64,000 nt of DNA from Ichthyophis bannanicus (GCA_033557465.1 CM066041.1:155533532-155597531), one strand, 5' to 3'; positions 33,625-45,910 are shown, counted from the stretch's first letter. The notes: generated by a model from the sequence alone, not told the origin. Translations and numbers: made by a program.

Positions 33625-33875
33625 AGTGGGGAAAACGAGGCCCACGAGGACAAACTCTGAAGTCTCGACCAGCTAGGCTGCGAGAAAAAAAATCCCATGC
33701 ACCAAAAGAAGAAAGAGAGAAAAAAATACCAGAGTGAAAAACTGGATGCTGAGGCAAAGACTCGGGCAGGGAAGGTGATCGAATAGAGAATGCGAATGGA
33801 AAAAAGTTACCGATACAAGGGTTCAAAATCTTACTTTTTACCGAAATTCACAGATGAACATCTGTGGGCTCCTCA

Positions 33876-34045
33876 GAAAAAGACAGACTGAGGCAAAACA
33901 GCAGCTTTGAGCAGGAAGATGACCACGCATGCACGGTGTATCTCCCAAAAGCTTTCTTTGAAAGCTGGAGTGTGGATCCGTGCGGGCTTCGTCAGTGCAG
34001 ATATTGCCCATATGCGAAGGCTGACTTCCTGCTTGTTCCTGGAGA
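33876..34045 (-). repeat. DIRS left ITR, copy E
   Basis: Mirror of the right ITR at 27013, including CCCAAAAGCTTTCTTTGAAAG and the terminal CTTCCTGCTTGTTCCTGGAG. Similarity stops at 34045; the next bases resemble a CR1-like ORF2 end (EYFFTEKVVSTW) on the plus strand. Confidence 0.75.
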
Positions 34046-34135
34046 ATATTTCTTTACAGAAAAGGTGGTAAGTACATGGAGCAGACTCCTAGTGAAGTGG
34101 AGGAGATGGACAGTATCTTAATTCATGAATGACGA
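34046..34135 (+). pseudogene. Short CR1-like ORF2 C-terminal fragment
   Basis: Plus-strand codons read YFFTEKVVSTWSRLL, comparable with YFFTQRVIKLWNLL in the CR1-like element at 198-1434. It is only about 25 codons long and partly abuts the left end of DIRS copy E. Confidence 0.4.
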
Positions 34136-35350
34136 GCAGAGTTTCTTTGAGAGAGAGGAAAAGATAGACACCATTCACCAAGCTCTGCTATCTACTAAGG
34201 AGTGGATAAATGTTTTGGTAGTGTGTTCAGAAAGGAATGGGCAAATTTTGTTGATGTTGTAGAGAAAGAAATGGAAGGTTTTAGCTATCAGTTGGATGTG
34301 TGTGGAGGAGGAGAGAGAAGGGTCAAAGATGACCAAGGTAGCAAGCTGAGGAGACAGGGAGGAGCAAAGTTATCCATAGAGACTGAGAAATGAAGAAAAG
34401 GAAAGGAGAGTTTAGGGGGAAAAATAAGAAGTTCAGTTTTGGCCATATTCAATTTCAAGTGGCAGTGAGACATCCAAGCAGCAATGTCAGAAAGGTGGGC
34501 AGAGATCCGGGCCTGGATTGCCAGAGAGATTTCAGGTGTAGAGAGATAGATCTGGGCGTCATCGGCGTAAAGATGGTACTGAAAGCCATGGGAAGATTTG
34601 AGTGCACAAAGGGACTGGGTATATAGAGAGAAAAGGAGTGGGCACAAGACAGATCTTTGCGGTACACCAACTGAGAGTGGGATAGCAGAAGAGGATACAC
34701 CAGAACACACACAAAGTGATGGGAGAGATAAGAGAACCAGGATAGCACAGAGCCCTTAAAACCAAGAAAGGTATCAAGGAGAAGGTTGTGGTCAACAGTT
34801 CAAAAGCAGAAAAAAGGTCAAGGAGGATGATGATTGAGTAAAGGCCATTGGATTCTGCCAGGAACAGTTCAGTGGAGACTTTGGCAAGAGCTGTTTCAGT
34901 AGAATGTAAAGGACGAAAGCCAGATTGTAGAGTATCCAGAAGGGCTTGAGAGGAGAGAAAGTCGAGGCAATGGCAGTGAACTGTATGTTCAAGTAGTTTA
35001 GAAGTGAAGGGAGGAGGGAGATGGGTCGATAGTGAGAAGGACAGGTAGGGTCTAGTGAGGGTTTCTTGAGGAGAGGCGTGACCACAGCATGCTTGAAGGC
35101 TGCAGGGAAAGTTGCACTGGAGCGCGATAGGTTGAGAATATGAGCGACTACAGCGGAGGAGATGGAGCTAAGGAGATAGGTGGGAATAGGATCAGAGCAG
35201 CAGGTAGTGAGTTTGGATGACAAAAGGTGGTGAGTGGTTTCCTCCTCAAAGATCATAGAAAAGGAAGAAAGGGTAACAGAGGTGGGGGGCGGGGGAAGTT
35301 GGGAGTGACGAAGGGGAGGAGGGAGAGTAGCTGACTTCGTGGGGAAAATG
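34136..35350 (-). mobile_element. L2-clade LINE ORF2, RT part (left half of a LINE split by DIRS F)
   Basis: Degraded RT on the minus strand: THHLLSSKLTTCCSDPIPTY, then [46 protein letters not shown] and [10 protein letters not shown] with the catalytic Asp pair, and a palm/thumb part ([15 protein letters not shown]). YADDAQIY is typical of L2-clade RT. The upstream part of the same ORF lies on the other side of DIRS copy F at 40930-41115. Confidence 0.75.
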
Positions 35351-35725
35351 TAGTTACACTCACCTGTAAAGATGTTCTCCAGGGACAGCAGGAATCAGTC
35401 CTCACATATGGGTGACATCGGCACAGACGGAGCCCCTGTGGAAGTATCTCCCTAGCTTTCAAAGAAAGTCTTTGGGAGATTTAACATGAATGCGTGGCCC
35501 CCTTTCTGGCCAAGAGTGCCATCTCGCCTCAGTCTAATAACATAGCTAAGACGGCAAAAAAAAAAAACTAAATAAAAAACAATAAAGAAGCAATTCCAAG
35601 GGGAGGAGGGAGGAGGGAGAGTTGTGAGGAATGATTCCTGCTGTCACTGGAGAACACCTGTTAAATGTGAGTAACTACACCTTCTCCGGGAACAAGCAGG
35701 AAGTCAGTCCTCATATATGGACTCC
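35351..35725 (-). repeat. DIRS right ITR and ICR, copy F
   Basis: ITR 35351-35545 (TAGTTACACTCACCTGTAAA; CTTTCAAAGAAAGTCTTTGG). ICR 35623-35720: complement of the right end, then of the left end (CTCCGGGAACAAGCAGGAAG). Confidence 0.8.
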
Positions 35726-35729
35726 CCAG

Positions 35730-36830
35730 CTACAGGATACAGTGTACCTGTAAAAATGCCATGGCGATCTGCAAAGGGCGAGCCAAGATCAGCAGCAGTT
35801 GAGCCCCTACTGAGAGACTCTCGCAAGACCAGTGTCCAGCAGAGAACCAGCACTCCAGTAGCCTGAACACAGAGTTGCTTACACCCCAAAGAGATTACGG
35901 AGTACGGCCTGGTCAAAGGCGCTGTCCTGTCAGGACTCCCTCTCCAGGCAGTAGTGAGCGGCAAAGGTATGGACCGAAGATCAGTTGCGGCCCGACAGAT
36001 TTCCATCACAGGGACAGAACGCAGATTTGCCACGGATTTAGCCATAGCCCTGACACAGTGCACCATGACCTTCTGGTCCAGTGAGATCCCTGCCTGCTCA
36101 TAGACTAGGGTATTGCAGTCTGTCACACAAGCGGACAGAGTTTGCTTAGTCACTGGGAGCCCCAGACTGGGCCATAGGATATGAAAAGCTGAGGTGCTTT
36201 GTAGTGGCCCTGAGTCCGCTGCAGATAGGACAGGGCCCTTTTACAATCCGGAGTATGGAGAATGGTCCCCGCCCTGCCGGCATGAGGCCTCAGAAAGAAG
36301 GTGGGGAGCATCACCACCTGATTAAGGTGGAATGGGAACACCACTTTCGGCAGAAACTTGGGGTGTTTTCTTGCTGTAGAACCCCATATGGGGGTGGGGG
36401 GGGGGGGGGCTCTGTCATCAGAGCCTGATCTCGCTGACTCTGCGAGCTGGTGTTAGTGCTACAAGGAAGATAACCTTCCAGGAGAGGTACCTCAAGTGGC
36501 AGGTAGCCAGAGGCTCATATGGTGGCTTAGTGAACTGCGCGAGCACATTGAGATCCCACTCTGCCACTGGAGGGCAGACGGGGGGGGGGGGGAGTTTGGA
36601 TAGCATGAAGACCCACAAAAACTGAGATACAAGGGGCTTGCTCTCAATGGAATGCTGGTGCGCTGCGATAGTGCTCATGTGTACTCTGACCAAGTTAGAT
36701 TTTAGTCCCACTTGTGACAAATGAAGTAGGTACTGGAGTACCACTTGACCAGAGCATGAGAACAAGTTTGCCTGTCTTTTGGCACACCACCCCAAGAATC
36801 TGCCACTTGAAGGCATATACCCTTCTTGTG
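35730..36830 (-). pseudogene. DIRS tyrosine recombinase, copy F
   Basis: The fragment at 35704-36153 contains VHCVRAMAKSVANLRSVPVM with the HxxR box, then frame loss before the Tyr box. The N-terminal domain at 36418-36816 reads QYLLHLSQVGLKSNLVRVHM and ATCHLRYLSWKVIFLVALTP, with ARRVSEIRL keeping the first catalytic Arg. Pieces lie in different frames. Confidence 0.75.
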
Positions 36831-36899
36831 GAGGCTTTACTAGAGGCCAGAAGAACCTCTTCGATGTCCTGTGGGAGGGTGAAGGAAGCTAATGCTACC

Positions 36900-38640
36900 C
36901 TTTCAGCAGCTAAGCTGCAAGTGACAAGGACTCCAGGTTGGGGTGTAGGAGAGAGCAGTCCTGGGGCTCAGCCCAGGGGAATCGGCGACAACACAGATGG
37001 GGAGAGGAGCAGTGGGAACCAGGGCTGCCTGGGCCACCAGGAGGCTATCAGTATTAATGATGCCCTGTTGCTCTGGACCTTGAAGAGGGTCTTGGCAACC
37101 AGTGGTGTGGGTGGGAAGGCATACAGGAGGCCTTCTGTCCATGGAATGAGGCACGCATCTGCTGCCACCCGGGACGGGTGCAGCTGGCAGGAGCAGAAGC
37201 AGGACAACTGCATGTTGACTGGGCTGGCAAACAGGTCCACCAGGGGTACTGCCCCAGAGTCAAAACAGTTGGGAGGCCACTTTGAGATCCAGGCATCATT
37301 CATGCGGCTGGAGGACACTGCTCAGCTTGTACGCCAGAGCATTGTCTTGGCCTGGGAGGTAGACCGCTCTTAGGAGCATCCCTCTGCGTGTCGCATAGGA
37401 GCGGAGGACTCCTGCCTCCTGGCAAAGGAGTGTGATCCCATGCTCCCTTGCTTATTCACATAGAACACTGCAACTTGGTTGTCGATCTAGACCAGCAGAC
37501 TGGTGCTGCTGCCAGTGGCAAATGGCTCAGAAAGCCAGAAATATCACCCAGAGCCCCAGCAGATAGAATCCCAAATGCAAATCAATCTGGGACCAGCTGC
37601 CTTGCATCTGGAGGCCCTCACAATGCGCTCCCCAGCCCAGTAAGGATGCATTTTTGGCGAGGATCTTCTAGGGGGTGGGTGCTTAGAAGGGCATCCCAAC
37701 CTGAAGGTGACAAATGATTTGTCACCATCCGAGGGAGTCTGCCAGCTGGCGGGTCACTCTCACTCTGTCCCAGAGCCTGCCTGTGGCTTGTGTCCACTGA
37801 GAGCAGAGGCACTACTGGGCTGTTCTCATGTGCAGTCTGGTGTATGGGGTCACGTGAACGTGGAGGCCATGTGGCCCAACAGGCAGAGGAGAAGCCGGGC
37901 GCTCTGACCTCTCTTGAGAGAGGAAGGACTTGGGTTGGAGGGTGTCCATCTGCACCCCTATAAACTCCAGGCATTGAGCCAGAGCAAGGTGGGACTTGGG
38001 GTAGTTGATGATGAACCCCAGATGCTGCGGGTGCACCCGATGGCGCATTGCGCCTCTGCAGCTGTGCATCCCTTTATGAGTCAGTCATACAGGTAAGGGA
38101 AGACGAAAACCCTTGAAACCGGAGGTGGGCTGCCACCACCGCAAGGCACTTGGTGAAGACCCTTGGCGATGAGGCCAATCCAAAGGGCAGCACCCTGTAT
38201 TGGTAGTCCTCTCCTCCCACCACGAACTGGTATTTTCTGTAGCTGGGATGGATCAGATGTGTGTGTAGGCATCCTTTAGGTCTAAGGAGCATAGCCAGGA
38301 ATGACAGCAGTGTTCCAAGACAGCATTTTTGAACTTCTCTTAGCAGAAACCTGTTCAGCTCCCACAGGTCCAGGATGGGCCTGAGGCCCCCCATCCTCTT
38401 GGGGACAAGGAAATACCTCGAGTAGAAGCTGGTGCCCCAGAGATGTTTTGGCACTGGCTCCACCGCTTTGTCCTGGAGTAGGCCTGCGAGCTCAGTGAGG
38501 AGCAGGGTCTGGTGAAGGAGAGGTCTGATGGGTTCTCCTGGCAAGTATGAGGATAGTGCCAGCTGTAGGTGGAGCAGGTAGCCCGCCCTGACCAGTTGTA
38601 GCACCCAGGTATCAGTGGTGATGGCAGATCAACTGTGGGC
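36900..38640 (-). pseudogene. DIRS reverse transcriptase/RNase H, copy F
   Basis: RT N-terminal and palm at 38074-38604: TSFYSRYFLVPKRMGGLRPI, LDLWELNRFLLRE, LPFGLASSPRVFTKCLAVVA. The catalytic box reads FPYLYD and is followed by a stop near 38080, so YLDD is lost. RNase H and the tail are scattered over 36968-38069. The copy is inactive. Confidence 0.75.
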
Positions 38641-38649
38641 AAACAGGGC

Positions 38650-40506
38650 TAGATGCCCCCCCATGGGGAAGGTCATGCTCAGGCAGTCAAAAGCTCCCCC
38701 CAGGCTGGGCCTGGGCCAGCACCTGGGACTTCAGGGAATTTTGCTTATGGGGCCATGCCCCTGTCCTTCATGCTGTTGGCCTTGCTGAGGGGCCGAGAAG
38801 GCCTGAAATTGTGTGGTATTGCCAAACTCCCCTTTCTTCCATGGGGTCTTCTTACGGGGCTGCACTGGGGTCTTCAAGATTCTGGTTCTCGTTAGGAACT
38901 CTGTCTATTTCTGCAGCTTTGTCTGCCATGGGTTTCCCCGAAGAGGTTCTCTCAGATGCAGGGGACATCAATAAGTTTGTCATGAACCCATTGTTCTAGG
39001 TCAGAGGACTGTAGCCATTGTAGGCCGCTCGAGACGAACTTTGAGCACTCTGACCGCCAAGGCCAGAGACTTCAATCTCTGCAGAGGTTCCACGTCAAAG
39101 CCTGATGATAATCCAGAGTTCCCTTAGTAGCTCCTTAAGGTACATACTGATATAAGCTAATAGGACTAGATCCGCAAGTCAGCATTGAGCCCTGAAAGGC
39201 CTTTCAGCCAAGGACTTTGAGGGTTTGGGACCCCTTGCCGGGTGGCATCGAGGAATAAGTCTTTTGGCTCTTGAGCCTGTGCATGGCTGACAATGACCAT
39301 TGAGTGCTGGAGAAGTTGGATTTTCAGGAACCCAGGGCTTCAGCGCACTCGATACATGGAGTTGAGTCGCCTGCTGGCAATGGGTACAGACGCTGGTGTT
39401 TCCCCACATTCGGAGGAGGTGGTACTTGAAGATCAGAGGCACTGGTACCGTAAGGGTTTCCTTAGGGGGGCCTTGTACTGGAGTATCTCCAGTTCCTCCA
39501 TGCGTGGGTCTTCCTCAGCATCGGTGACGAGAGCCTTAGCTATGACCTGCACAACGTCAAGGAAGGCGACATCCTAGGGCGGGGAACGGCATCGGGACAC
39601 TGGAAGAGACTGGTCTGAAGGCATATCTCTGTCGCCGAATGTCCGGGGACTCCTCGTCTTCGGTCTTCCATTCAGACTCAAAGTCAGAGTATAAGTCCAT
39701 GTTCCGTGATCACCACAGTCGAGGTCCGTGCCAGGTGCTTGCTGGATAGGATCGGTGTACCGAGGAACAGGACCAGGACCTCGTCCAGAGCAGTTGGGTC
39801 TCTGAAGGTGGGTGGCACTTGAGGATTGGCTTGAAGTGCAGGGAAGCCCTCGATGTTAAGGGTCCCATCATCGGAGTGGATGAACTGGACAAACCGGAAA
39901 AATGCCATAAGGACAGAGATACTGCTCTCTAAGGCCACTATCCTGGTCTCCATGTCAGTTGGGTCCGCAGCCTTCGATGCGGGCACGGAGGATTTCGGGC
40001 CTGGCATCAGTACTGCTGAGGGAGTCCTCGATGAGGATGGCCTCGGGTGTCAGAGGCCAGTCGGCAGGTGCCGACTCCTCCTTGCGGGGCAGCTTATGAG
40101 GCCGCTCCCACTCTGACTCCTCAGACTTACGCCAGGGACTGGGTAGGGATTTCCCCTTCTTCCTGGACCCATCTTCAGAGGTGGTCTTCAAGAGTTTTGA
40201 CTTCTTGTATTCCACCTCCGGGGATTTCCTTTCTTGAGGAACCACAGCCACAGGACTCAGGCTTTGCAGAGCACCATGGCAGCCCTGGAGCGTGGTGTCG
40301 CCGGAGACTCCGGCGTGGAGTCAGACTTTTGGAAGAATTTTTCCTACAGCTGGTGACTGCTCTAAGGCCTTTGAGGTCATGGTTCTGCAAAGTTTGCAGT
40401 CCAAGTCTCTGTGCTCCGGGCTGAGTCACTAGAGGCAGCAGTTATGCGGATTGGTGAGGGACATCAATTTGCTGCAATTGCACTTCTTGAAGCTGCTGGA
40501 GGCCAT
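38650..40506 (-). pseudogene. DIRS Gag, copy F
   Basis: Start ATG 40506 by alignment with E (MASSSFKKC). The acidic middle at about 39480-39560 aligns with LEDLSFLEFVREMSQ of E. Lys/Glu-rich frames at 39955-40251 (KSLPSPWRKSEESEWERP) cover the basic part. The C-terminal part is heavily decayed. Confidence 0.6.
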
Positions 40507-40767
40507 CAGAAAAAGGGGGTCCCCGCCGCCCGGCAGGAACCTGAAGCCTTCTGTCAAAAAGGAGCATGAATGTTGGTCAAGGGTCACCTCGAGATAAAAG
40601 GGGAAAAAATAACTAACCCGAAGAGCAACACTGAGGCAAGCTGGTTCAGGTGCAGGAAAAATCTGGTACGCAAACCAGACAGAAATGTATCAAAAACAAA
40701 CAAAAAAAAAATCACTTTTTCTGAGAGAGAGAAACTGGAGAGATATCCAGAGGGCTCTATGGAAAAA

Positions 40768-40929
40768 AGGAGACTGAGGCAAGATGGCACTCTGGGTGGG
40801 CAGGAGACCAGGCATATGTGGTGCATCTCCCAAAGGCTTTCTTTAAAAACTGGGGAAATGCTTCCGCAGGGACTCCATCGGTGACGTCACCCATATGCGA
40901 GGACCAACTTCCTGCTTGTTCCCAGAGAA
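40768..40929 (-). repeat. DIRS left ITR, copy F
   Basis: Mirror of the right ITR at 35351: CTCCCAAAGGCTTTCTTTAA and the terminal CTTCCTGCTTGTTCCCAGAG. It ends at AGAGAA, where LINE sequence resumes. Confidence 0.8.
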
Positions 40930-41115
40930 TTGGAGTGTTATCTTGTGGATTTTGTCATGGAAGTAGTCAGCCAGTGTTTGGGCAGAAAGGGAGGGAGGGA
41001 TCAGAGGCAGAGGCACCTGGAGGAGAGAATTGAGAAGTGTAAATAGGTGGTGAGGGTCAGAAGCAATAGAGTTAGTCAGACGGACATAAGTCGTTTAGCA
41101 ATGCTATGGCTGACT
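40930..41115 (-). mobile_element. L2-clade LINE ORF2, upstream half split by DIRS F
   Basis: Minus-strand codons read LTNSIASDPHHLFTLLNSLL, PLPLIPPSLSAQTLADYFHD, KIHKITLQ and stop at the DIRS edge. This is the linker before RT of L2-clade elements. It is continuous in meaning with the RT part at 34136-35350. Confidence 0.75.
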
Positions 41116-41164
41116 GGAAAGAGACCAGCATGAATTTGAAGTGTAGAAAGTCCACAAGGAGGCA

Positions 41165-41600
41165 GGATTTGAGCATAACAACCGATCAACAGTTCACCTT
41201 CACCCCTCATATCACCAAGACCACACAAGCAATATAACAAGATAAAAATACTCCAAACCTTAAACCTTTACTATCAACTTCAGATTTCTGCTCTGTACTC
41301 TAGGTACTCAGTCCCCCTACTGGACTTCAGCAACAGTATATACCAATGGAAGGACAGACTAGATAGGCCATGTGGTCTTTTTCTGTCATCATGTTTCTAT
41401 GTTTCAAGGACTCCCTAAAACATGCTCTTCAACTACAGATGGACGAAAATACAGCAGCATGCACTCTAGCAAATGCAAAAAAGAGAGACCACATTACACC
41501 TATTTTAAAAAATCTACAATGATTACTTGTATACAGCAGAGTCAAATACAAATCAACTATGAACATATTCAAAACTTTACATGATCAATCAACATATCTA
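41165..41600 (+). mobile_element. Degraded L2-clade LINE ORF2 C-terminal fragment
   Basis: Plus-strand remnant resembling 15597-16000: LSITTDQQFTFTPHITKTTQ, then (after about 60 bp ending GTTTCTATGTTTC, perhaps another LINE tail) ENTAACTLANAKKRDHITPI. Stops and indels are frequent. It abuts the truncated end of L1-a. Confidence 0.55.
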
Positions 41601-41604
41601 GAAT

Positions 41605-43996
41605 CTCTCATCCGCACATCATCTGTCACCTCTGTTTTATCAAGATTAACTTTAAACCCTGAAACATGCTGGTATCTCTCCATTTCAGTCTGCATTGTCT
41701 TTAAAGAGGTTTTAGGATGGGTAATAGTGAGCAAAATGTCATCAGCGAAGAGGGAGATCTTATATTGCAATCCCTTTATACTAACTCCCCCCTCCCCCCC
41801 CCCAGTTTCTCGCTTGCTCCAATTCTCTCTGCAAATGGCTCTAATGATATGGAAAAAAGCAGTGGGAAAAGTGGGCAGCCTTGTCTGGTTTCCCTTCGTA
41901 ACTTAAAGAAGCTGAAATACCCTCCATTTATTTTACTGCAGCTTCTGGCCTAGCATATAAGGCTTTTACCCATCCAATGCTCCCCTATCCCAAGCTTAGC
42001 CATGGCGCTCCATAGGAATTCCCAGCTCACTCAGTCGAATGCTTTTTCAGCGTCCAGTGCTACCATTATCACAGGCTTTTTTGTATGGCTAATTTTTTGT
42101 ATAATGTTCACCACACTTTACATTATCCCCCGCCTACCTCCCTTGTATAAATCCAGTTTGATCTGCATTTATCACCCCCAGGAGGTGGGGCCCCAGCCTG
42201 AATGCCAGAACCTTTGCCAGATCGTGGCATCCAGGCTGATCAGTGAAATAAGACTGTACTATGTAGACCTAGTTGGGTCCTTACCCGATTTAGGTAATAC
42301 ATTAATGCCCGCTTGTCCACAGTGGCTGGTAAAGCTCCCCCCTTCCCTTACTGTGTTAAAGAGCCACACCAGCCAGGGCCTTATATGCTCTTTAAAGGTT
42401 TTATATACCTGTGCTGACATGCCATCTAGGCCTGGGGCTTTTCCATTTGCTAAGGAATTTATGGCCGTATCCACTTCAAGGGTGGTAGCCCTATCCATCC
42501 CCTCTCTTGCCCACTCTGTAATCTTGGGTAGCTCTATCTGATCCAAATACTCAGCGCTCTTTGTTTGTTACTAGCTGTTTTTCTAGGTAAATATAGTCCT
42601 GGAATTTCTTCATGAGATCTTCAGAGCAAAGCTTGGTCATTGCGTACTGTGCCTGCTGCGCTTTCAAACTGCGGGCTAGCAGCTTTCCTGGTCGGTTTCC
42701 ATGTTCGTAAATGTTTTGCCTTCCCTTTTGCATTTGGAAGGTCAATTCTTCCAGTTGCAGAGCTCTCACTTTGGTTCGTATTTTATCTATTTCTTGCCTA
42801 ATGACTAGAGACTTTGTTCTCCACCATGCTATCTCCATTTCTTTTAGCTTTTCCAGAGCTTCTCATGGCCTGAGCTTTTTTTTTTTTTTTTGTATGCCTG
42901 CTACCCCCAGTCCAATTAAGTGTCCTCTAATAAACGTCTTAAAGCAGGGGTGGGCAATTCTGGCCCTCGTGCACCACAATCCAGCCTGGTTTTCATGATG
43001 TCCCTGATGAATATTCATGTTATCTATTTACATCCACTGCCTTCCATTGTATGGCAATAGGTCCATGAATATTCATTAGGGCCATCATGAAAACCAGGCT
43101 GGATTGTGGAGCACGAGGGCCGGAATTGCCCACCCCTACCTTAAAGGCATCCCATATGACCGCTGGTGCTGTTTCCCCTGTATCATTTAATACAAAGAAT
43201 TCCTGCATAGCTTTTTCTCTTTTTTTTTTTATTGCTTTGACTTGGGCTTTGTTTTTTAACAAGCTATCATTCATTCTCCAAAACCTCTTACCAGGATGTG
43301 GTCCCCATCCTTGCACCTCTGCCCACACCATTCCATGGTCAGAATATGTACTCTGTTCATACTCTGCCACGGTCAATGCCTGCACCATCTGACTGCTCAT
43401 CATAATCATGTCCATTCATGTGCTTATCTGGTGTGGCATGGAGTGGAAACAGTAAGCTCTACTTCTTGGATTCTTTTCTCTCCATCCATCAACCAACTGC
43501 CATTGCCTCATTAAATCCAGTAGTCTTTTTCTATGTGCCTTTCCTCCCCCTTCCTTCCGGTGAGTGTGATCCAATGAAGTCTCCTGCTATGATATGTCCC
43601 CCCAGGAAATCAGAGAGCGCGTTTAAAAGCCTAATAAAGAATTCGCCCTGTCCTGTATTAGGTGCATAAACACTTATTGCAATTAGTTTTCGTTGCATCA
43701 TCCCTTTAATTGCAATATATTGTCCTTCCTCATCTTTTTTCACGGCCTTCTCTTCCCAAGGTATTGTATTTCTTAGTAAGGCTGCTACCCTGCCAGTTTT
43801 CCTTCTCCCCCCTGGGCAATGCACAATACTGTCTTTTGTACTGTACATGCATTAATAGGTTATAATCACGCTTTCTCATGTGGGTTTCTTGCACACATAT
43901 TGCCAAATCTAGTCTTTGAGCCTCTTTAATGAGGAGCCATCTCTTTCTGGGTGTGTTTAGCCTTTCACATTTATAGTGCCAATTTTCAAGCTCCCC
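41605..43996 (-). pseudogene. L1-a ORF2 (endonuclease and reverse transcriptase), degraded
   Basis: Starts MGSLKIGTINVKG at 43996. Endonuclease pieces lie at 43531-43848 (ISVYAPNTGQGEFF, HIIAGDF) and 43140-43415 (STYSDHGMVWAEVQ, which matches the SDH box). The linker and RT start lie at 42259-42838 (ANGKAPGLDGMSAQVYK; GINVLPKSGKDPT). The RT catalytic box is at 41585-41770 (FADDILLTITHP). It is truncated shortly after. Multiple frameshifts and a MITE insertion disable it. Confidence 0.8.
42945..43138. mobile_element. Palindromic hAT-like MITE
   Basis: A 194-bp element starting CAGGGGTGGGCAATTC, with the right end nearly its complement for about 60 bases. The 8-bp flanks TCTTAAAG (42937-42944) and CCTTAAAG (43139-43146) fit a hAT target duplication with one change. 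It has no coding capacity. It lies inside L1-a ORF2, so it is younger than L1-a. Confidence 0.75.
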
Positions 43997-44676
43997 ATCT
44001 GGTGTATTTTAACCCCCTCCCCTTTCCCTTGCACTGTGCCCTTCCCCTTTCCCTTGCACTGTGCCCTTCCCCCCCCCTTCTCTCCCCTCCCTGCCCACCT
44101 AAGTCCCCCTTCATTCCCCCCATCCCTCCCATCTCCCTTTAAGTCCCTGCCCATTTTTGTCTAGGCAGCTACTCAAATACATTTCAGTGTGCCGCACTTC
44201 CCTCCACCCCCTCCCCTAGTACTGTTATTTGGCTCTTTTATATCCCCCCCATTACCTTCTAAAGTTATACCTCCCTCACTTATCCTCTCCTTCTCGAACC
44301 CTAAGACATCATAAATTAACATTACATCACCTCTTTCCTCTTTCCCCTCTTCCCTCTCTTGTTCCCCCTTTCTTCTTACTCTTTTTCCAATTCTTCCCAA
44401 CGAGTCCCTTCGCCTTTCCGGCTATTCCAATGCTCTTTTAGGCTTAGCCCAGGTTGTAGTTCTAGTTATTAATGCCATTTGCTCCTATTCTGCTCTGCCG
44501 CGTTGTCCTCCTGGTGCCTTCGAAGTCTTTTGCCCCCTCCATCCTTTTCCATTGTAAATCCTGTTGTGTGTTGGGTTGCTCTATTCCCATCGTGACCATT
44601 CCTAGTATCTGCAGCTCTCACATTGCTGCCACTGCCTCCACTCTTGTTTTTATGCGTATAGTGCGCCCCTCTTTGG

Positions 44677-45372
44677 TCAGAGCAAGAGCAAAAGAAAATT
44701 GCCATTTATATGTATTTCACACCTTCGCTTCTGAGTTTGTATTATAACTCTTAGTTCCCTCCGCTTTCCCAACATACCTGGGGATAAATTCACTTTGTGA
44801 GTGTCCCATTCTAGGGATCCTTGCTTCCGCACCTTAGCCATTATCTGCCCCTTTATCCAATAACTTTGGAAACACACCACAATGTCTCTAGGTTGGTTTG
44901 TTTGTATTCCTTCAAGTGCTCTATGAACTCGTTCCAGCCTTATGTCCAGTTTATTTGCCTTCTTCCAGAGTGAAGAGACCATTTCTATTATTACTTTGGA
45001 GCTCTCCTGGTATGCGGGGTCCTCAGGCACTCCCCTAAATCTAAAGTTATTGTGCCTTTGCCTGTTTTCAATATCTTCTAGTTTCTCAGACATGGCGTCT
45101 TGTACTTTCTCCAGTTCTTGCATCCTTTGATCGAGGGCTTTATGTTTTTCTCTGGTTGTATCTACTTGTTGCTCTACACCCTCAATTCTCCTCTCGAAGT
45201 CATCTAGTTTTGCTTTTAAATCAGTGGCCAGGGTGGTGAAGTCTCCTCTCAGCAACTGCATTTCCTCCATCCACTGCCGTAGTTCCCCCACCGGCACCAC
45301 TGCTGCAGCTGTATTACTTTTAGGGGGGTCTTTTTACACATTATCTCCTGCTGGCCTGCACCGGGTGGCCAT
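44677..45372 (-). pseudogene. L1-a ORF1 (coiled coil and RRM-like protein)
   Basis: RNA-binding chaperone of L1-type elements. The likely start is ATG 45372 (MATRCRPAG), with an in-frame stop soon after. From 45300 it is open for 207 codons: a heptad-rich coiled coil (LKAKLDDFERRIEGVEQQ), the RRM signature RQRHNNFRFRGVPED, and the C-terminal domain (LERVHRALEGI, QPRDIVVCFQSYWIKGQI). The extreme C-terminus is frameshifted. The order matches ORF1 of the younger L1-b. Confidence 0.8.
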
Positions 45373-45910
45373 GTGTGCCACCATTTTCACTCCCTCTCTT
45401 TTGCTGCTTACCGGCTGCTGCTCAAAGGCGAACTCCACTAGATCTACTGTTTTTTTTTTTTCCAGCCATCTCGACTTCCTTGCTCTAAGGCTTGTTTCTG
45501 CGTTGTTCTTTAATCTGCAGGGGGATTCAATTGCTTGCGCTTTTAATTGGGGAGTAGCAGAGCTCTACTTTTACAACACCATTCTCATTGGTGACATCAC
45601 TGGAAGCCCTAGCTGTGTTAATTTGATTGTTCTTTTTGATGTAAAGCTTATGTTTCATCTCCAACTCAGGAATGTCATCAGAAATGCATTCCTGAAGCTC
45701 AAATGGCTTCAGAGACTTAAACCTTATATCTTGACAGTTATGACTGTATATGTGGGGTTTCTTTGTATCTTGCTTTGGTTTTATTGCAAGAGCAGGTAAA
45801 ATATCTAACAACTGAAATGACTTTTGCACAGCCTTACACTAACACACTATACTTGGCCATCCCGCATCCTGTTTGTGTGTGTTGCAGAGGTTCAAAATAT
45901 GACTGCTCGT

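Larger units (their letters stand above)
27013..34045 (-). mobile_element. DIRS-like retrotransposon copy E (second subfamily, both ITRs)
   Basis: Right ITR from 27013 (GAGACAGTTACTCACCAGTA) and left ITR to 34045 (CTTGTTCCTGGAGAA). The body has YR, RT/RH and Gag in the usual order, clearly diverged from A-D, G and H and closest to F. A solo LTR of 1461 bp (30057-31517) interrupts RT. Without it the copy is about 5.6 kb. All frames are broken. Confidence 0.85.
35351..40929 (-). mobile_element. DIRS-like retrotransposon copy F (both ITRs)
   Basis: A full-length, 5.58-kb copy of the E subfamily with both ITRs, ICR, YR, RT/RH and Gag. It splits an L2-clade LINE: the LINE frame stops at 40930 and resumes at 35350. 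No target duplication is visible at the two edges. All frames have decayed, with several long G-runs (36390-36410, 36580-36592). Confidence 0.87.
41601..45480 (-). mobile_element. L1-type LINE 'L1-a', old, 3'-truncated
   Basis: Minus-strand element with ORF1 (44677-45372) and ORF2 starting at 43996. ORF2 ends at about 41605 just after the RT catalytic box, where an L2 fragment begins, so the 3' end is lost. A hAT-like MITE sits in ORF2 at 42945-43138. Frames are interrupted in several places. The 5' limit is uncertain. L1-b is inserted upstream of it at 45911. Confidence 0.75.
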
